Assembly: GCA_002007465.1 (NCBI GenBank)
Contig: LNAC01000019.1
Span: forward strand, 2,416,236 to 2,480,235
From: Ailurus styani
Lineage: Eukaryota; Chordata; Mammalia; Carnivora; Ailuridae
DNA: 64,000 bases
Direction of reading: 5' to 3'
Shown here: one piece after another, positions 10,201 to 20,610 of the stretch
How positions within the stretch are numbered: the stretch's first letter is position 1
Layout of the letters: each line of letters opens with the position of its first letter
The notes under the pieces: generated by a model
Seen by the model: only the letters and a program-made list of their open reading frames with translations
Database searches by the model: none
Told to the model about the DNA's origin: nothing
Position numbers and translations under genes: made by a program

Positions 10201-11189
10201 ACAAAGAAGATGTAGCTTCTTCATTTTCTCTCAGCTCCTCTCAACTACTTTCCTATTGCTCCTGTCGCCCTTTATCTGGTTAGGCTCAATATAGGGATGT
10301 GCATGTGTCTTACTTAAACTGGCCAATTAAATGTAAGTTATTTTCTTCTAGTCTTATTTGGGCAAATCTTCACCCTATCACAGTTCTTGCCCTTCTCCCT
10401 TCCTTTTCTCAATATATCTGGCCTCCAGGTATTTCTCCATAGATAAGAATTTTGGTAAAGAGAGAAGGCTTGAGTATGTTTGCAGGGGTCTCTGGGTGGT
10501 CCTCTAAGTCAGTTTCACCCTATTGTTGAGAGGTGTTATTCCACTTGTTTTTGGCATTGGCTTTTTTCTCATGAACCTATTGCTGAGGTACTTAGTCCTA
10601 CCTGGTCATTGGCCTATGAAGCTGTCTGCTACTGTTGGTCATAAACTGTCTTTGCCTCCCCTTTGAAGTCCTGCCCTTGGAAATATCTGTCTCCTGATTC
10701 CAAGTCTTTTCTGTGGCACCAGTCTTCCGCTTGGGTAGGAGGGTTAAAAAATATCTGCATTTCCTTCATACCACACACAACACGTTGGAAAGATTTGTCT
10801 GCGCTCTTCCCTCTGATAGTGCTGCATTACTGCTGTTGCACCATATTGGATGTGGTCCTAGGCTGAAGGCAGGACTTTTGAGAGAGTTTGCAGCCTCCCC
10901 TAGACAACACCTGGAAGAGTGGGCAGTAGCTTTGATGTTGTTACTATTTGTTATTTATTTGAGTGTCTCTGCAGTTCATTTCCCATATCCCATGGAGGTT
11001 TGGAATTTGACCTCCTTGCTCTATTCCTTTAATGACTTCCTCTTTCTTTCAGAAGTAGAAGTATTTTCTTTTTCTTTTATTTTCCTTTCCAATCTGGCTG
11101 AGAATTTCTCTGCATAATGTTATTTTTCAGGATGTTAAGATGAGAAGCATGCGGAGATTCATGAGTATTTACTTTATGTCTTTAACAAG
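10201..11189. other. Unique DNA with an unsupported 134-residue frame
   Basis: The plus strand is open from 10,713 to 11,117 (134 residues, with a hydrophobic middle). I recognise no domain, see no good Kozak context and no homologous family from memory. In a window of this size such a frame is expected by chance. A retroelement origin for the block is possible but not demonstrated. Confidence 0.35.
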
Positions 11190-11480
11190 TGCCTTTATAG
11201 CACTTACATGCAGGGGACTATTTTAAATACTTCACAAAAATTAATTCATTTAGCCCTCATTGCAATTCCATAAGATGGATACTATCATTATGGATGATAG
11301 TATGGTGGATAGTATGGTGGATAGTATGATGGATTACTACCCATTTTACTACTAAACTGAGGCCCAGAGAAGTTATATGATTAGTCCATGTTTCCATAGC
11401 TTACATGTGGTAGTCAGGGTTTGAACTAAGGTACTCTGGCTTTAGAGCCTGTACATTTATTACTACATCATGTTGCCTCA
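11190..11480 (+). mobile_element. MIR SINE with internal 12-bp tandem repeats
   Basis: 'TTTATAGCACTTACATGCAG', 'TTAATTCATTTAGCCCTCAT', 'AAACTGAGGCCCAGAGAAGT' and the terminal 'ATCATGTTGCCTC' follow the MIR consensus in sense orientation. In the middle, where MIR normally reads 'ACTATTATTATCCCCATTTTACA', four 12-bp units (11,289-11,336, consensus TATGGTGGATAG) are inserted. Confidence 0.75.
11289..11336. repeat. Four-unit 12-bp tandem repeat in a MIR
   Basis: The units are TATGGATGATAG, TATGGTGGATAG, TATGGTGGATAG and TATGATGGATTA. It is a small, slightly degenerate minisatellite that probably grew from the MIR sequence by slippage. Confidence 0.85.
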
Positions 11481-11824
11481 CATTTAAAACACTTTTGTTT
11501 AAGCTGCCTCATGTATAAGGCTTTAAAAGTGAAATAAAAAATATATTATTTTGATATTTTCAAGATTAGTCTCATTATATACATATAAACACAGAAAAAA
11601 ACTGAAAGGATATAAATTAAAAATTTTAACAGCTGTTATCATTGACTATTGTGATGATTATAACACAGGTGATTTTAATTTTACTTCTTGGTACTTCTTT
11701 AAATTTGTCACCGTATAGATAATTACCTTTATGTTCAATTAAATAATACATCTATTAAGAAAAATAAGATTATTTGCAGTCATATTTATGTTGAAAAGAC
11801 TAGGTTTATAAAAAGGACTCTTTC
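11481..11824. other. A+T-rich unique DNA, nothing recognised
   Basis: No gene or clear repeat is visible in this A+T-rich stretch. Confidence 0.3.
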
Positions 11825-12260
11825 TTTCATGAATTCATTCCATATTTATTGAAGGAATGTACTAGGGATTACACTATGATTAAGGTCATGGAGATAAGCA
11901 AAACATAGTACCTACCCTTAAAGATATTATTTATGGTGAGGGTTGAGAGATAAGAGGACAGTTATGATGATCATTCCGAGAACTATTACAAGCTTGAGCA
12001 CATCCTAAAAAATGTATATGAGATACAACCTAGTTTTGAGGAATTTGGTGAATGTTGAAATCTGATAATGAAGGAATGTGGGAAGGGGAAAGGAAAGTGG
12101 ATTCAACTAGAAATACCAGCATGTGCAAAGGTCCTGAGGTATATTCAAGGAATTGAATGCTACTATTTGGCTGAAAATTAAATAAATTATTTGGAATGGT
12201 CAGAGAAAAAACAGGAAAGCAGGTTTAATTGCCAGAATGTAATTGGTGATTTTGGCAAGA
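11825..12260 (-). mobile_element. Probable L2 fragment, antisense
   Basis: 'TCATTCCATATTTATTGAAG', 'ATGGAGATAAGCAAAACATA', 'CCAGCATGTGCAAAGGTCCT' and 'GGAATGGTCAGAG' are in the order of an L2 3' region read in reverse. It is old, and limits are approximate. Confidence 0.5.
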
Positions 12261-13104
12261 ATAAATTCAGTAGAATTATGAAGGCAAATGAAACGTAGAA
12301 GCATGATATTATACAGGAAGGAGTTTATACATCTTTAAAGGAGAATTTTGAAGGAAGGCCCAGTGGCAATGGTGGTACAGTTTTTGAATCTACATGAAGG
12401 TTCTCACAAAACAGTTGCAGAAACTAGGATCATACCAAAATCCCTCAGGCAACATATTCAACAAACTAGGTTATCACGTACCCCCAAACTGTAGAATACA
12501 GCAAAACACTGCTATTGTTGAAACGGCAGAAGGAAACTGAGAGAGAGGAAATTTTGAAATCGATAACAAATGCTTACCCTCAAAAGAAAGGGGCTCCACT
12601 CAAGAGTAGTGAGAAACTCAGCCAATCTGGGAAAACCAGCCCAAACTGGGAGAGGGGTTTGTATATCCCAGTGTGTGTATGTGCAGGGAGATGCACAAAA
12701 ACTTGAAATTGCTGTCAGTCTAGGCCCCATGAACTCTTGAAACCTGCTGAAGTTCCTTTCCAGGACAAAATGTCATATTGAAGAGAAACTGCAAGAGAAG
12801 TAGAATCAAATTAACCCTTAAGGACCAAGGAAAAAAAGAAGACTCAGATGAGAGTGGGAAGGGAGAAGGGAAAACAGATTTCAGAAAGAACCGTGGGCAT
12901 ATTTTGAATTAGTGGTCACTAATGATGGTGAACTGTGAGACCTGAAACCATGGAACTAACAAAGCTGTCCTGCTTCACCCTAGTCCCCTAAAGAGGCCCG
13001 CCACCCCCCCAGGAACACAAAGACTTATTGTGCTTAAACATGAACGATATGAAAGGATGGTGGTTAAGTCCTACACGAATTATCATAAGAAGAAAAAAAA
13101 GGAG

Positions 13105-13282
13105 GGGCACCTGGGTGGCTCAGTGGGTTAAACGTCTGCCTGCCGCTCAGGTCATGAGCTTGGGGTCCTGGGATGGACCCCCACATCGGACTCCCTGCAC
13201 AGCGGGGAGCTTGCTTCTCCCCCTCCCTCTGCTCTGTCCCTCTGCTCTCTCAAATAAATAAATAAAATCTTAAAAAAAAAAG
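13105..13282 (+). mobile_element. Can-SINE, sense
   Basis: The head 'GGGCACCTGGGTGGCTCAGT' with the mustelid-type 'GTGGGTTAAACGTCTGCC', a CT-rich middle and the tail 'AAATAAATAAATAAAATCTT' are present. The flanks are A-rich on both sides, so the target duplication cannot be defined exactly. Confidence 0.9.
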
Positions 13283-13823
13283 GAAAAAAGAAAAAGAATA
13301 ACGTGTAAAGTGACATTCCCAAAGATATTACAGATAAAAACTATAACTCTAATATTTAAAATAAAGTTAACTTCCACTACTGGATATACTTTTCCCTATT
13401 TCTCCTGCTAAGTACAGCTACAAAACTTAGACCTTATATATAAAATAAACATTAAAGCCACTGAAAGATGGAAAGAAAAAGGCAGACCTGCTAGGGAACT
13501 TGGGACTTGAGAATTGGATCTGAAAACCCAGTATCCTAGAAATGCCTATGAATGCAGATAAGAGTCCCATAGAAGCAGTATCTTTCTACCCAAAAGTCCA
13601 CAGAAGGGGCCGTCTAGGAACTCAGAAAACTTTTAGACATGAACTGATCGCTGTTCTAGTCAAACACTCTACAGAAACTGTGGTTCAACTGCACCCATTC
13701 CAGCAAAGGCTGAGTGGGGAGGCTAGAGTTTCATCTTCACAAGGCTATAACAAGGTGGCCCATCAGTCTTACCACAGTGGTGTCAGAGAAGTAGGGACTT
13801 TTATCCTGTTAAAATTGTAGCAA

Positions 13824-14018
13824 AGGGGGTGCCTGGGTGGCTCAGTAGTTAAGTGGCTGCTTTCAGCTCAGTTCATGATCGCAGGGTCCTGGGATCAAGG
13901 CCCACATCGGGCTCTCTGCTCTGCGGGAAGCCTGCTTCTCCCTCTCCTACTCCCCCTCCTTGTGTTCCCTCTCTTGCTGTGTCTCTCTCTATCAGATAAA
14001 TAAATAAAATCTTTAAAA
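13824..14018 (+). mobile_element. Can-SINE, sense, with 13-bp target duplication
   Basis: The head 'GGTGCCTGGGTGGCTCAGTA', CT-rich middle and A-rich tail are complete. Flanks 'AAAATTGTAGCAA' (13,811-13,823) and 'AAAATTGTAACAA' (14,019-14,031) differ at one base. It inserted into the L1M 5' region. Confidence 0.9.
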
Positions 14019-14697
14019 AAAATTGTAACAAGGCCTTGTGGTGTCAGTGGAGACCACATGGGGCACTGCAGCTCCCAGCCTACCAAGTGGTAGTGAAGAG
14101 ACCCTCCCCAACCCCCCCTCCCCGCCCCCTACCCCGCATTACAGGTGTCATTTGAGTCTAAGTGGAAACTAAGACTTCTCCTTCCACCTAGCAGAATGAA
14201 GCAGTGCCAAGTTTCCCCTAACCTTCCTGAGAAGTTTTAGAGAAAAAACACAGCTAAAACAGGTTTCATAATACACAGTTTAAAACGTTAAGGCTCTTAA
14301 TTCAAAATCACTCATCACACCAAGAACTAGGAAGTTCTCAAACTGAATGAAAAAGAAAATAAATGTCAACGCCAAGATGACAGACATGTTAGATCACCTG
14401 ACAAAGATTTTAAAGTAGCTATGATAAAAATGCTGAAACAAGCAATTATGAACATTCTTGAAACCAATGAAAAAGTAGAAACCCTCAGTAAAGAACTAGA
14501 AGGTCTCAGCAAAGAAATATTAGCTATAAAGGAGAATCAAAGGGAAACTTAGAATTGAAATATACAATAATCAAAATAAAAAGTTCAGTGGACGGATTCA
14601 ACAGAAGAATGGATGGGACAGAGGAAAGAATCCATGACTGGAAGACAGAAGAAGAGAAATGGCCCAGTCTGAACAACAGAGAAAAACAACCTAATTT

Positions 14698-15941
14698 TTT
14701 TTCCAGCTTTATTGAGATAAGATTGACAATTAAAAATAGAATAGATTAAGGTATATAATGTGGTGTAGTGTTTTGATATATGTATCTTGATATAATTACC
14801 ACAATAATTAACATATTTATCATCTCACATCATTACCTTTTTTTTGCATGTGTGATAAGAACAAGTAAGATATACTTTCTTAGTCAATTTCAAGTATAGA
14901 ATTCATTATTATTAACTATAGCTACCATGATGTATGTTAGATTTCTAGAACTTGTTCTTCTTATAACTGGAAGTTTATATACTTTGACCAACATCTGCTT
15001 GCCTCTCCTGCTCCCAAACCCTGGCAAGCACTATTCAGTTGTTCTTCTAAGTTAGACTTTTTAAAATTCCACATGTAATTGATATCATGGAATATTTATT
15101 TTTCTGTGTCTGGCTTATTTCACTTAGCATAATGCCCTCTAAATTCAACTATGTTGTTGCAAATTGCAGGATTTCCTTCTTTTTTGAGGATAAATAACAT
15201 TCCATTGTGTGTGTGTGTGTGTATGCCATGATTTCTTTATCCATTCATTCACTGATGGGTACTTAGTTTGTTTCCACACATTGGCTATTATGAATAATGC
15301 TGCAATGAGCATGGAGGTAGAAATTATCTCCTTGGGATCCTGCTTTCATTTTTAACTTTTTGAGGAACTGCCATACTGTTTTCCATAAAGGCTGTATAAA
15401 TTAACATTCCTGTTAATGGTGTTACAATGGTTCTCTTTTCTCCACATCCTCACCAGCATTTACCTGTTTTCTGTTGAGAGCTGTTCTGATAGGTGTAAGG
15501 TGACCTTTCAGTGTGGTTTTGATTTATATTTTCCTGGTGATTAGTGATATTGAGCATCTTTTCAAATGTGTGTGTTGACCATTTGTATATTTTCTTTGGA
15601 AAAAATGTCTTTTCAGGTCCTTTGCCCATTTTTTAATTGGGTTATTTATTTTTTCAATTAAATTTATGAGTTCTTTGTATATTTTGGATATTAACCCTTT
15701 ATCAAATGTACGGTTTGCAAATATTTTCTCTCATTCTGTAGTTTGCCTTTTCACTCTTCTAATTGTTTCCTTTGTTGTTTGAAAGCTTTTTAGTTTGATG
15801 TAGTCCCAGTTGTTTACTTTTGCTTTTGTTGCCTGTGTGCTTGGTGTCATATTTAAGAAATCATTGCCAAGACTGCTGTCAAGATGCTTCTTCCCTCTGT
15901 TTTCTTCTTTCTCCTGCTTGATCAAGTTGTAGTTGAAGCTC
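14698..15941 (-). mobile_element. L1M 3' UTR and ORF2 C-terminal part, antisense
   Basis: The plus strand begins with a T tail and 'CCAGCTTTATTGAGATAAGA', then 'ATTAACATATTTATCATCTC', 'TTTCACTTAGCATAATGCCC' and 'ATATTTTGGATATTAACCCT'. On the minus strand, 15,731-15,925 still encodes an ORF2 C-terminal piece with the motif 'WDYIKLKSF'. It inserted into the plus-strand L1M at about 14,697. A (GT)n run lies at 15,206-15,222. Confidence 0.75.
15206..15222. repeat. (TG)n short microsatellite
   Basis: Eight to nine TG units occur inside the antisense L1, replacing the usual 'ATTGTATATATATGCC' motif. Confidence 0.85.
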
Positions 15942-16304
15942 TGCTATGGTCTGAATGTTTGTCACCTATGCCTAATTCATATGTTGAGATCCTAGTGCCC
16001 AGTGTGATGATATTATGAGGTGGGATCTTAAAGAGGTAGTTAGGTCATGAGGGTGAAACCTTCATGGATGGAATTAATGCCCTTATAAAAGAGGATCCAG
16101 AGAGCTAGCTTTCCCCTTCCACCATTTGAGGACACAGCAAGAAGTCAACAGTCTGCCACCAGGAAGAAGGCTTTCTCTAGAACCAACCATGCCGATACTC
16201 TAATCCTGGATTTTAGCTTCCAGATATGTGAGAAATAAATTTCTGTTATCAATAAGCTACCTAGTTTGTAGTGTTTTATTATAGTTGTCTGAACAGACTA
16301 AGAC
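15942..16304 (+). mobile_element. MaLR (MLT1/MST-like) solo LTR
   Basis: It begins 'TGCTATGGTCTGAATGTTTG', has 'GAGGTGGGATCTTAAAGAGG', 'TTGAGGACACAGCAAGAAGT' and 'GAGAAATAAATTTCTGTTAT' (polyadenylation region), and ends 'GAACAGACTAAGACA'. That is the full layout of a MaLR LTR in sense orientation. The immediate flanks (AGCTC and TTCTA) do not match, so the target duplication has decayed or one flank is lost. Exact subfamily is unassigned. Confidence 0.75.
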
Positions 16305-16315
16305 ATTCTACATCA

Positions 16316-16940
16316 CATTTTTTGTTTTATTCTTCAGCTTTATAATTTGTTTGGTTATTTTTTATGATATTTCAATTTCTTTGTTGAACTCCTCATTTTG
16401 TTCATGTTCCCAAATGTGTTGAGTTGTCTGTGTTCTTTTAAATCTTAACTGAGTTCCTTATAATAATTACTTTGAATTCTTTTTAAGTAACTTGCATATC
16501 TCTATTTCTTTGGGATAAGTTACTGGAAAATTATTGTGTCCCTTTGGTGGTATGATGTTTTCTTGCTTTTCTACATTTCTAATGGCCTTGTGTTAATATC
16601 TGGTTATCTGGGGGATAGTCACTTCTTCCAGCCTTTTTGGACTGGCTTTAGTGAGGAAAGAATTTCATGTGTGAGCTGCTGCAAGTCTGTTGGCCAGGTA
16701 GAGTGCAGAGTCTCTGGTTCAGTTGTGGGAGTTGCAGTGGTGTTAACTCCATGTAGCTGTGTCAGCTGAGATTGACAGATGTCCAAAACTGAGAGGGTCC
16801 TTGATGGTCAGTGTAGGTATCTTCAGCAGTGATTGTGGCTAGGACTGTGGGGGTCCTAGAGCAAAAGCTACTAGGTTCTTCCTGCCCCCCCCCCATGTGG
16901 GGGAAGTTCTAACCAAAGGGATTCCTCTTGACAATGGGTC
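16316..16940 (-). mobile_element. L1M ORF1/5' region, antisense
   Basis: 'GAATTCTTTTTAAGTAACTT', 'TCTATTTCTTTGGGATAAGT', 'TTATTGTGTCCCTTTGGTGG' and the G-rich text after 16,660 are the reverse complement of an L1M ORF1 coiled coil running out into the 5' UTR. It may be the 5' part of the same antisense L1 whose 3' part lies at 14,698-15,941, with ORF1 C-terminus and most of ORF2 missing. Confidence 0.55.
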
Positions 16941-17324
16941 TGGCACAGGAAGTACACTTTTCAAAAAGGACCAGAAAATGAAATAAGATTAAAAAAAGAC
17001 CAGAGCCTTAGGGACCTGTGTGATTAAAAGAAAAGATCTCTCATCAGAATCCCAGAAAGAAAGGAGAAAGAGGGTGGAGCTGAAAAATATTCAAAGAGAT
17101 AATGGTTGAAGACTCCCCAAATTTGGCAAGAGATATAAATCTAAGTATTCAAGAAGCTAAATGAATTCCAAACATGATAAACCTAAATAAGTCTATGACA
17201 AGTTACATCATATTTAAAATTCTGAATACGAAAAAGAAAAAATTTTAAAACTCCAGACTAAAATTTCAGACATTTGTGGATTTCTTACCAGAAACAATGG
17301 ATCCCAAAAAGAAGTGGCACAGTA

Positions 17325-17547
17325 TTATCAGATGGAGAGAGAGAGGGAGAGAGAGAAAGAGAGTGAGTGCAAGTAGGGTGGGGAGGAGGAGTGAGAGGGG
17401 GAGGAGCAGAGGAAGAGAGAGAATCTTAAGCAGGCTCCACACCCAGTGTAGAGCTCTATTCAGAGCTTGATCTTACAACCCTGAAATCATGACCTGAGTC
17501 GAAATCAAGAGTCAGACACTTAACTGACTGAACCACTCAGGCACCCC
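17325..17547 (-). mobile_element. Can-SINE, antisense, tail lost
   Basis: A long GA-rich tract leads into 'GAATCTTAAGCAGGCTCCAC', 'GAAATCATGACCTGAGTCGA' and the head 'GAACCACTCAGGCACCCCC'. The A/T tail expected at the left edge is absent, and some L1M sequence on the left appears to be missing too, which points to a deletion after insertion. Confidence 0.8.
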
Positions 17548-17704
17548 CAACCAGAATTCTATACTTCACACAAATACTTTTCAGGAATAAAGGTGAAATC
17601 AAGACATTCTCAGATGAGGGAAAACTAACAGAATTTGTCACCAGCAGAACTATGCTAAAATAGAAGTTCTCTAAACAGAAATGATATGATAAAAGAAGGG
17701 ACCT

Positions 17705-17900
17705 GGGCACCTGGGTGGCTCAGTGGGTTAAAGCCTCTGCCTTTGGCTCAGGTCATGATCTCAGGGTCCTGGGATCGAGTCCTACATCAGGCTCCCTGCT
17801 CGACGGGGAGCCTGTTTCCTCCTGTCTTTCTGTCTGCCTCTCTGCCTACTTGTAATCTCTCTCTCTCTGTCAAATAAATAAGTAACATCTTAAAAAAAAA
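17705..17900 (+). mobile_element. Young Can-SINE with perfect 14-bp target duplication
   Basis: The head 'GGGCACCTGGGTGGCTCAGT' with 'GGGTTAAAGCCTCTGCCTTT', CT middle, 'AAATAAATAAGTAACATCTT' and a pure A tail are present. The perfect duplication 'AAAAGAAGGGACCT' lies at 17,691-17,704 and 17,901-17,914. This is one of the youngest-looking copies in the window. Confidence 0.93.
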
Positions 17901-17952
17901 AAAAGAAGGGACCTTAGAAAGTCAGGAAATGAGAAAACAGTAAGTTAAAATA

Positions 17953-18215
17953 TGGGTAAATAAAATATACTTTCCTTCTGCTCTTAAATTTTCTAAATTA
18001 TGTATGATTATTGAAACAAAAATTATAATGCCCATGTGGTTCTAAATGAATGTAGAAGAATTATATAGGACAATCATATTCTANTGGGTAAATAAAATAT
18101 ACTTTCCTTCTGCTCTTAAATTTTCTAAATTATGTATGATTATTGAAACAAAAATTATAATGCCCATGTGGTTCTAAATGAATGTAGAAGAATTATATAG
18201 GACAATCATATTCTA
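17953..18215. repeat. 131-bp perfect direct duplication around an N
   Basis: Bases 17,953-18,083 and 18,085-18,215 are identical, separated by one N at 18,084. Both copies are L1M sequence that the consensus has once. The pattern fits two contig ends that overlap but were joined with a placeholder base, not a biological duplication. Confidence 0.85.
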
Positions 18216-18892
18216 AATGGAGAGTGGTAATGGGACATACTTCAGACAAACAGTAATGATGATACCCATAGATTATTATTTTATATATTATAAATATTAT
18301 GTATATAAAATAATATACACAGAAAATTAATGTAATATATTAAAGTCTCTGGATAATTACATAGCCGGATTGATAATGTGATAGCTAAAGCAACCACTAA
18401 AAAGTTGTACAAAGAGATATTAAAAAAATTATTGGTAATTCAAAATGGTTTCTAAAAAATATTCAGGCAGTCCACAGCAAAGTGGAAAAAGAAAATGGAG
18501 AGAAAAAAAACCAGAGGAAATAAACAGAAAAGAAAAAAAACTTAAGTGACAGATTTAAGCCTTAGCAATAATTACATTAAATATAAATGGTCCAGTATGT
18601 CAATTAAATGACAAAGTTTGGCAGATTGGATTTAAAAACATGGCCCTACTATATTCTGTTCATAAGAAGTTCGCTTCAATCATAACCATATAGGCAGATT
18701 GAAAGTAAAAAGATAGAAAAAATACATCATGCAAGCATCAAAGGAAAGCTCAAATGGCTGTATTAATGTCAAGTAAAGTTGATTTTAGAACAAAGAAAAT
18801 TACCAGAGACACTAAAGGATATTATATAATGATAAAATAGCCAATTCACCAAGAAGAAGCAAAAACTCAAGGTATCATTAAGGATACACCCT

Positions 18893-19300
18893 TTTCTGTC
18901 ATCCTCCACATCTAATTCATCCTGTTTACTATATCTTCAAGATATATGTTAAATTTATTAATTTCTCTTCATTTTTGTTATCACGTAAGTCCAAAATGCT
19001 TTCATGTCCTACCCAAATTTCTGTAGTATCCTTTTTATTTGCCTTCCTGTTTACACTCTTCTCTTACAAGAGCCAGAGTAGGCTTTTAAAATTGTAAATT
19101 AAACTGTCATTTTTCTGTTTAAATGGCTTTTAATAAAATTTCAATACAATAAAATCTTTCAATAGCATAAAATTCCAACTCCTTTCCAGGTCCAATTGTC
19201 TAATTGAAACTGGATCTCTTCCTGACTTTCCAAACTCTTATTTCCTACCTCTCTCCTATCTTCTCATTACTTTCTGTCCACAGTGGTATCTTTTTAGGCT
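18893..19300 (+). mobile_element. Possible L2 fragment
   Basis: 'TCCTCCACATCTAATTCATC', 'CAAGAGCCAGAGTAGGCTTT' and 'AAAATTCCAACTCCTTTCCA' fall in the order of an L2 region in sense orientation. Divergence is high and the right edge is approximate. Confidence 0.4.
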
Positions 19301-19924
19301 AAATAAGTGATTAATACAATGTGGTAAAACAAAGAAGTATTTTGAGATAGATGAATGAGTAAAGTAAGAGTGAAGAGGAAGAGAACATGAAGATTAGAAG
19401 ATTATGGTCAGGAGAAGAGATGTTTACATTTCATATTTTTGTTATGGGGCAGTTTTAGGTGAAAACAAGTTTCAGGGTGTTGCCTCATATATGTGGGTGG
19501 TGGCTCATGAGGAGTGCTATTAGGAAGTTATTCGAGTTGAGGCAGTTAATGAAATCAGAGGCTAGAATGTGGGATGGGTTAGCTACATGGACATTGCTTT
19601 TTCCTAGTATGATGACAGAAATGGAGTAAAGAAAAAAAGTGATGGGTACTCATGAAAATGAAGTTAGTAGTTGTTATTTCTGTATGAAATGCTTTTCTGC
19701 CTACAGAATTGAGAAATGTCATTAAAATTAGTGAATTTTCTCTAAAAAAAGGGCTGCAGAAATATTGATCAAGTCTGAGTTTCCAACTCTCCTTTTTAAA
19801 GATTTGGTGTAGGCTATGCTCTGGCATTAGTGTTGTCCTTCAGTTGTCTTTTATTCAGTGCTCATTGATTGCAACCTGAGGTAGGTGCTCTGAGGGCTAA
19901 TAAAATAGCCCCTGAATCTAAGTA
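19301..19924. other. Unique DNA, nothing recognised
   Basis: I see no repeat signature or credible exon. The 82-residue minus-strand frame at 19,579-19,827 has no recognisable domain. Confidence 0.3.
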
Positions 19925-20610
19925 TTTAAAAAAATTGGGATGTAATTCATATATCATAAAATTCATCCTTTTATTATATTCATAAGTTTGTACACCATCA
20001 ACAACATCTAATTCTAGAACATTCAGTCATCCCCAGAAGAAATTGTGTACCTACTAGAAGTCACATCCCACTTGTCTTAGTCTGTTAGGGCTGATTTAAC
20101 AAAATATCATAACTGGGTGACTTTTCAACAACAAGCATTTGTTTCTCACAGTTTGGGCATCTGGAAGTCCTAGATCAAGGTGTTACCATGGTTGAGTGAG
20201 GACCCTCGTCAGTTCTCAAACATGTCTAACTTCTTGTTGTATCCTTACATGGCAAAGCTAGCTATCTTTGTGGGGTCACTTTTATGAGAGCACTAATCCC
20301 ATTCATGAAGGCTCTGCCCTTATGACCTAGTTACCTCCTAAAGTTCCCACTTCCCACTTCTTAATACTATCACCTTGGGGTTTTGGATTGATAAGTTTGG
20401 GGGAGGATGCAAACCTTCAGATCTTAGCACCACTTCTAATTTCTGTTTCTATGGATTTGACTATCCTGGATATTTCACATAAATAAAATAAAAATAGGTG
20501 ACCTCTTGAGCTTCTTTCACTTAGCATAATGTTTTCAAGATTCATCCATGTTGTATCTGAATCAGCACTTAATTCCTTTTTATGGTAAATAACATTTCAT
20601 TATACGGACT
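19925..20610 (-). mobile_element. L1M 3' end, antisense, split by a MaLR LTR
   Basis: The left part (19,925-20,072) has 'GTAATTCATATATCATAAAA' and 'CATCTAATTCTAGAACATTC'. The right part (20,430-20,610) has 'TTCTATGGATTTGACTATCC' and 'TTAGCATAATGTTTTCAAGA'. They are consecutive in the L1MB-like 3' region read in reverse, interrupted cleanly by the LTR at 20,073-20,429. Confidence 0.7.
20073..20429 (-). mobile_element. MaLR solo LTR with perfect 5-bp target duplication
   Basis: It starts 'TGTCTTAGTCTGTTAGGGCT' and ends 'CAGATCTTAGCA', the reverse complement of a MaLR LTR. The 5-bp 'CCACT' occurs at 20,068-20,072 and 20,430-20,434, which is the duplication size expected for the ERVL/MaLR group. 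It belongs to the same broad family as the LTR at 15,942-16,304 but lies in the opposite orientation. Confidence 0.85.

Larger units (their letters stand above)
12380..14697 (+). mobile_element. Old L1M, 5' UTR and start of ORF1 (left part)
   Basis: From about 12,380 the text resembles the long 5' region of L1M elements ('GCAGAAGGAAACTGAGAGAG', 'AAACTCAGCCAATCTGGGAA', later 'CCATAGAAGCAGTATCTTTC'). From about 14,340 it is ORF1-like coiled-coil sequence, ending near 14,697 at 'GGCCCAGTCTGAACAACAGA'. Two Can-SINEs lie inside it (13,105-13,282 and 13,824-14,018). The element continues after a nested block, at about 16,978. The 5' UTR assignment is less certain than the ORF1 part. Frames are broken throughout, and the 92-residue frame at 13,542-13,820 is a chance frame within this region. 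Confidence 0.5.
16978..18890 (+). mobile_element. Old L1M, ORF1 to start of ORF2 (right part)
   Basis: The element resumes with 'CAGAGCCTTAGGGACCTGTG', 'ATCAGAATCCCAGAAAGAAA' and 'GAAGACTCCCCAAATTTGGC' (ORF1), then 'GAATTCTATACTTCACACAA', 'GACATTCTCAGATGAGGGAA', and from about 18,560 the start of ORF2 endonuclease ('ATTACATTAAATATAAATGG'). Stops and indels interrupt every frame. Two Can-SINEs sit in it, and a 131-bp stretch is present twice around an N at 18,084. Confidence 0.7.

Noticed and set aside
10713..11117. 134-residue plus-strand open frame
   Set aside because: I recognise no domain, the start context is unremarkable and other frames overlap it. A frame of this length is expected by chance in 64 kb searched in six frames.
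17953..18215. Genuine tandem duplication or CRISPR-like repeat pair
   Set aside because: There are only two long perfect copies with an N between them in a mammalian L1, which fits an assembly join artefact better.
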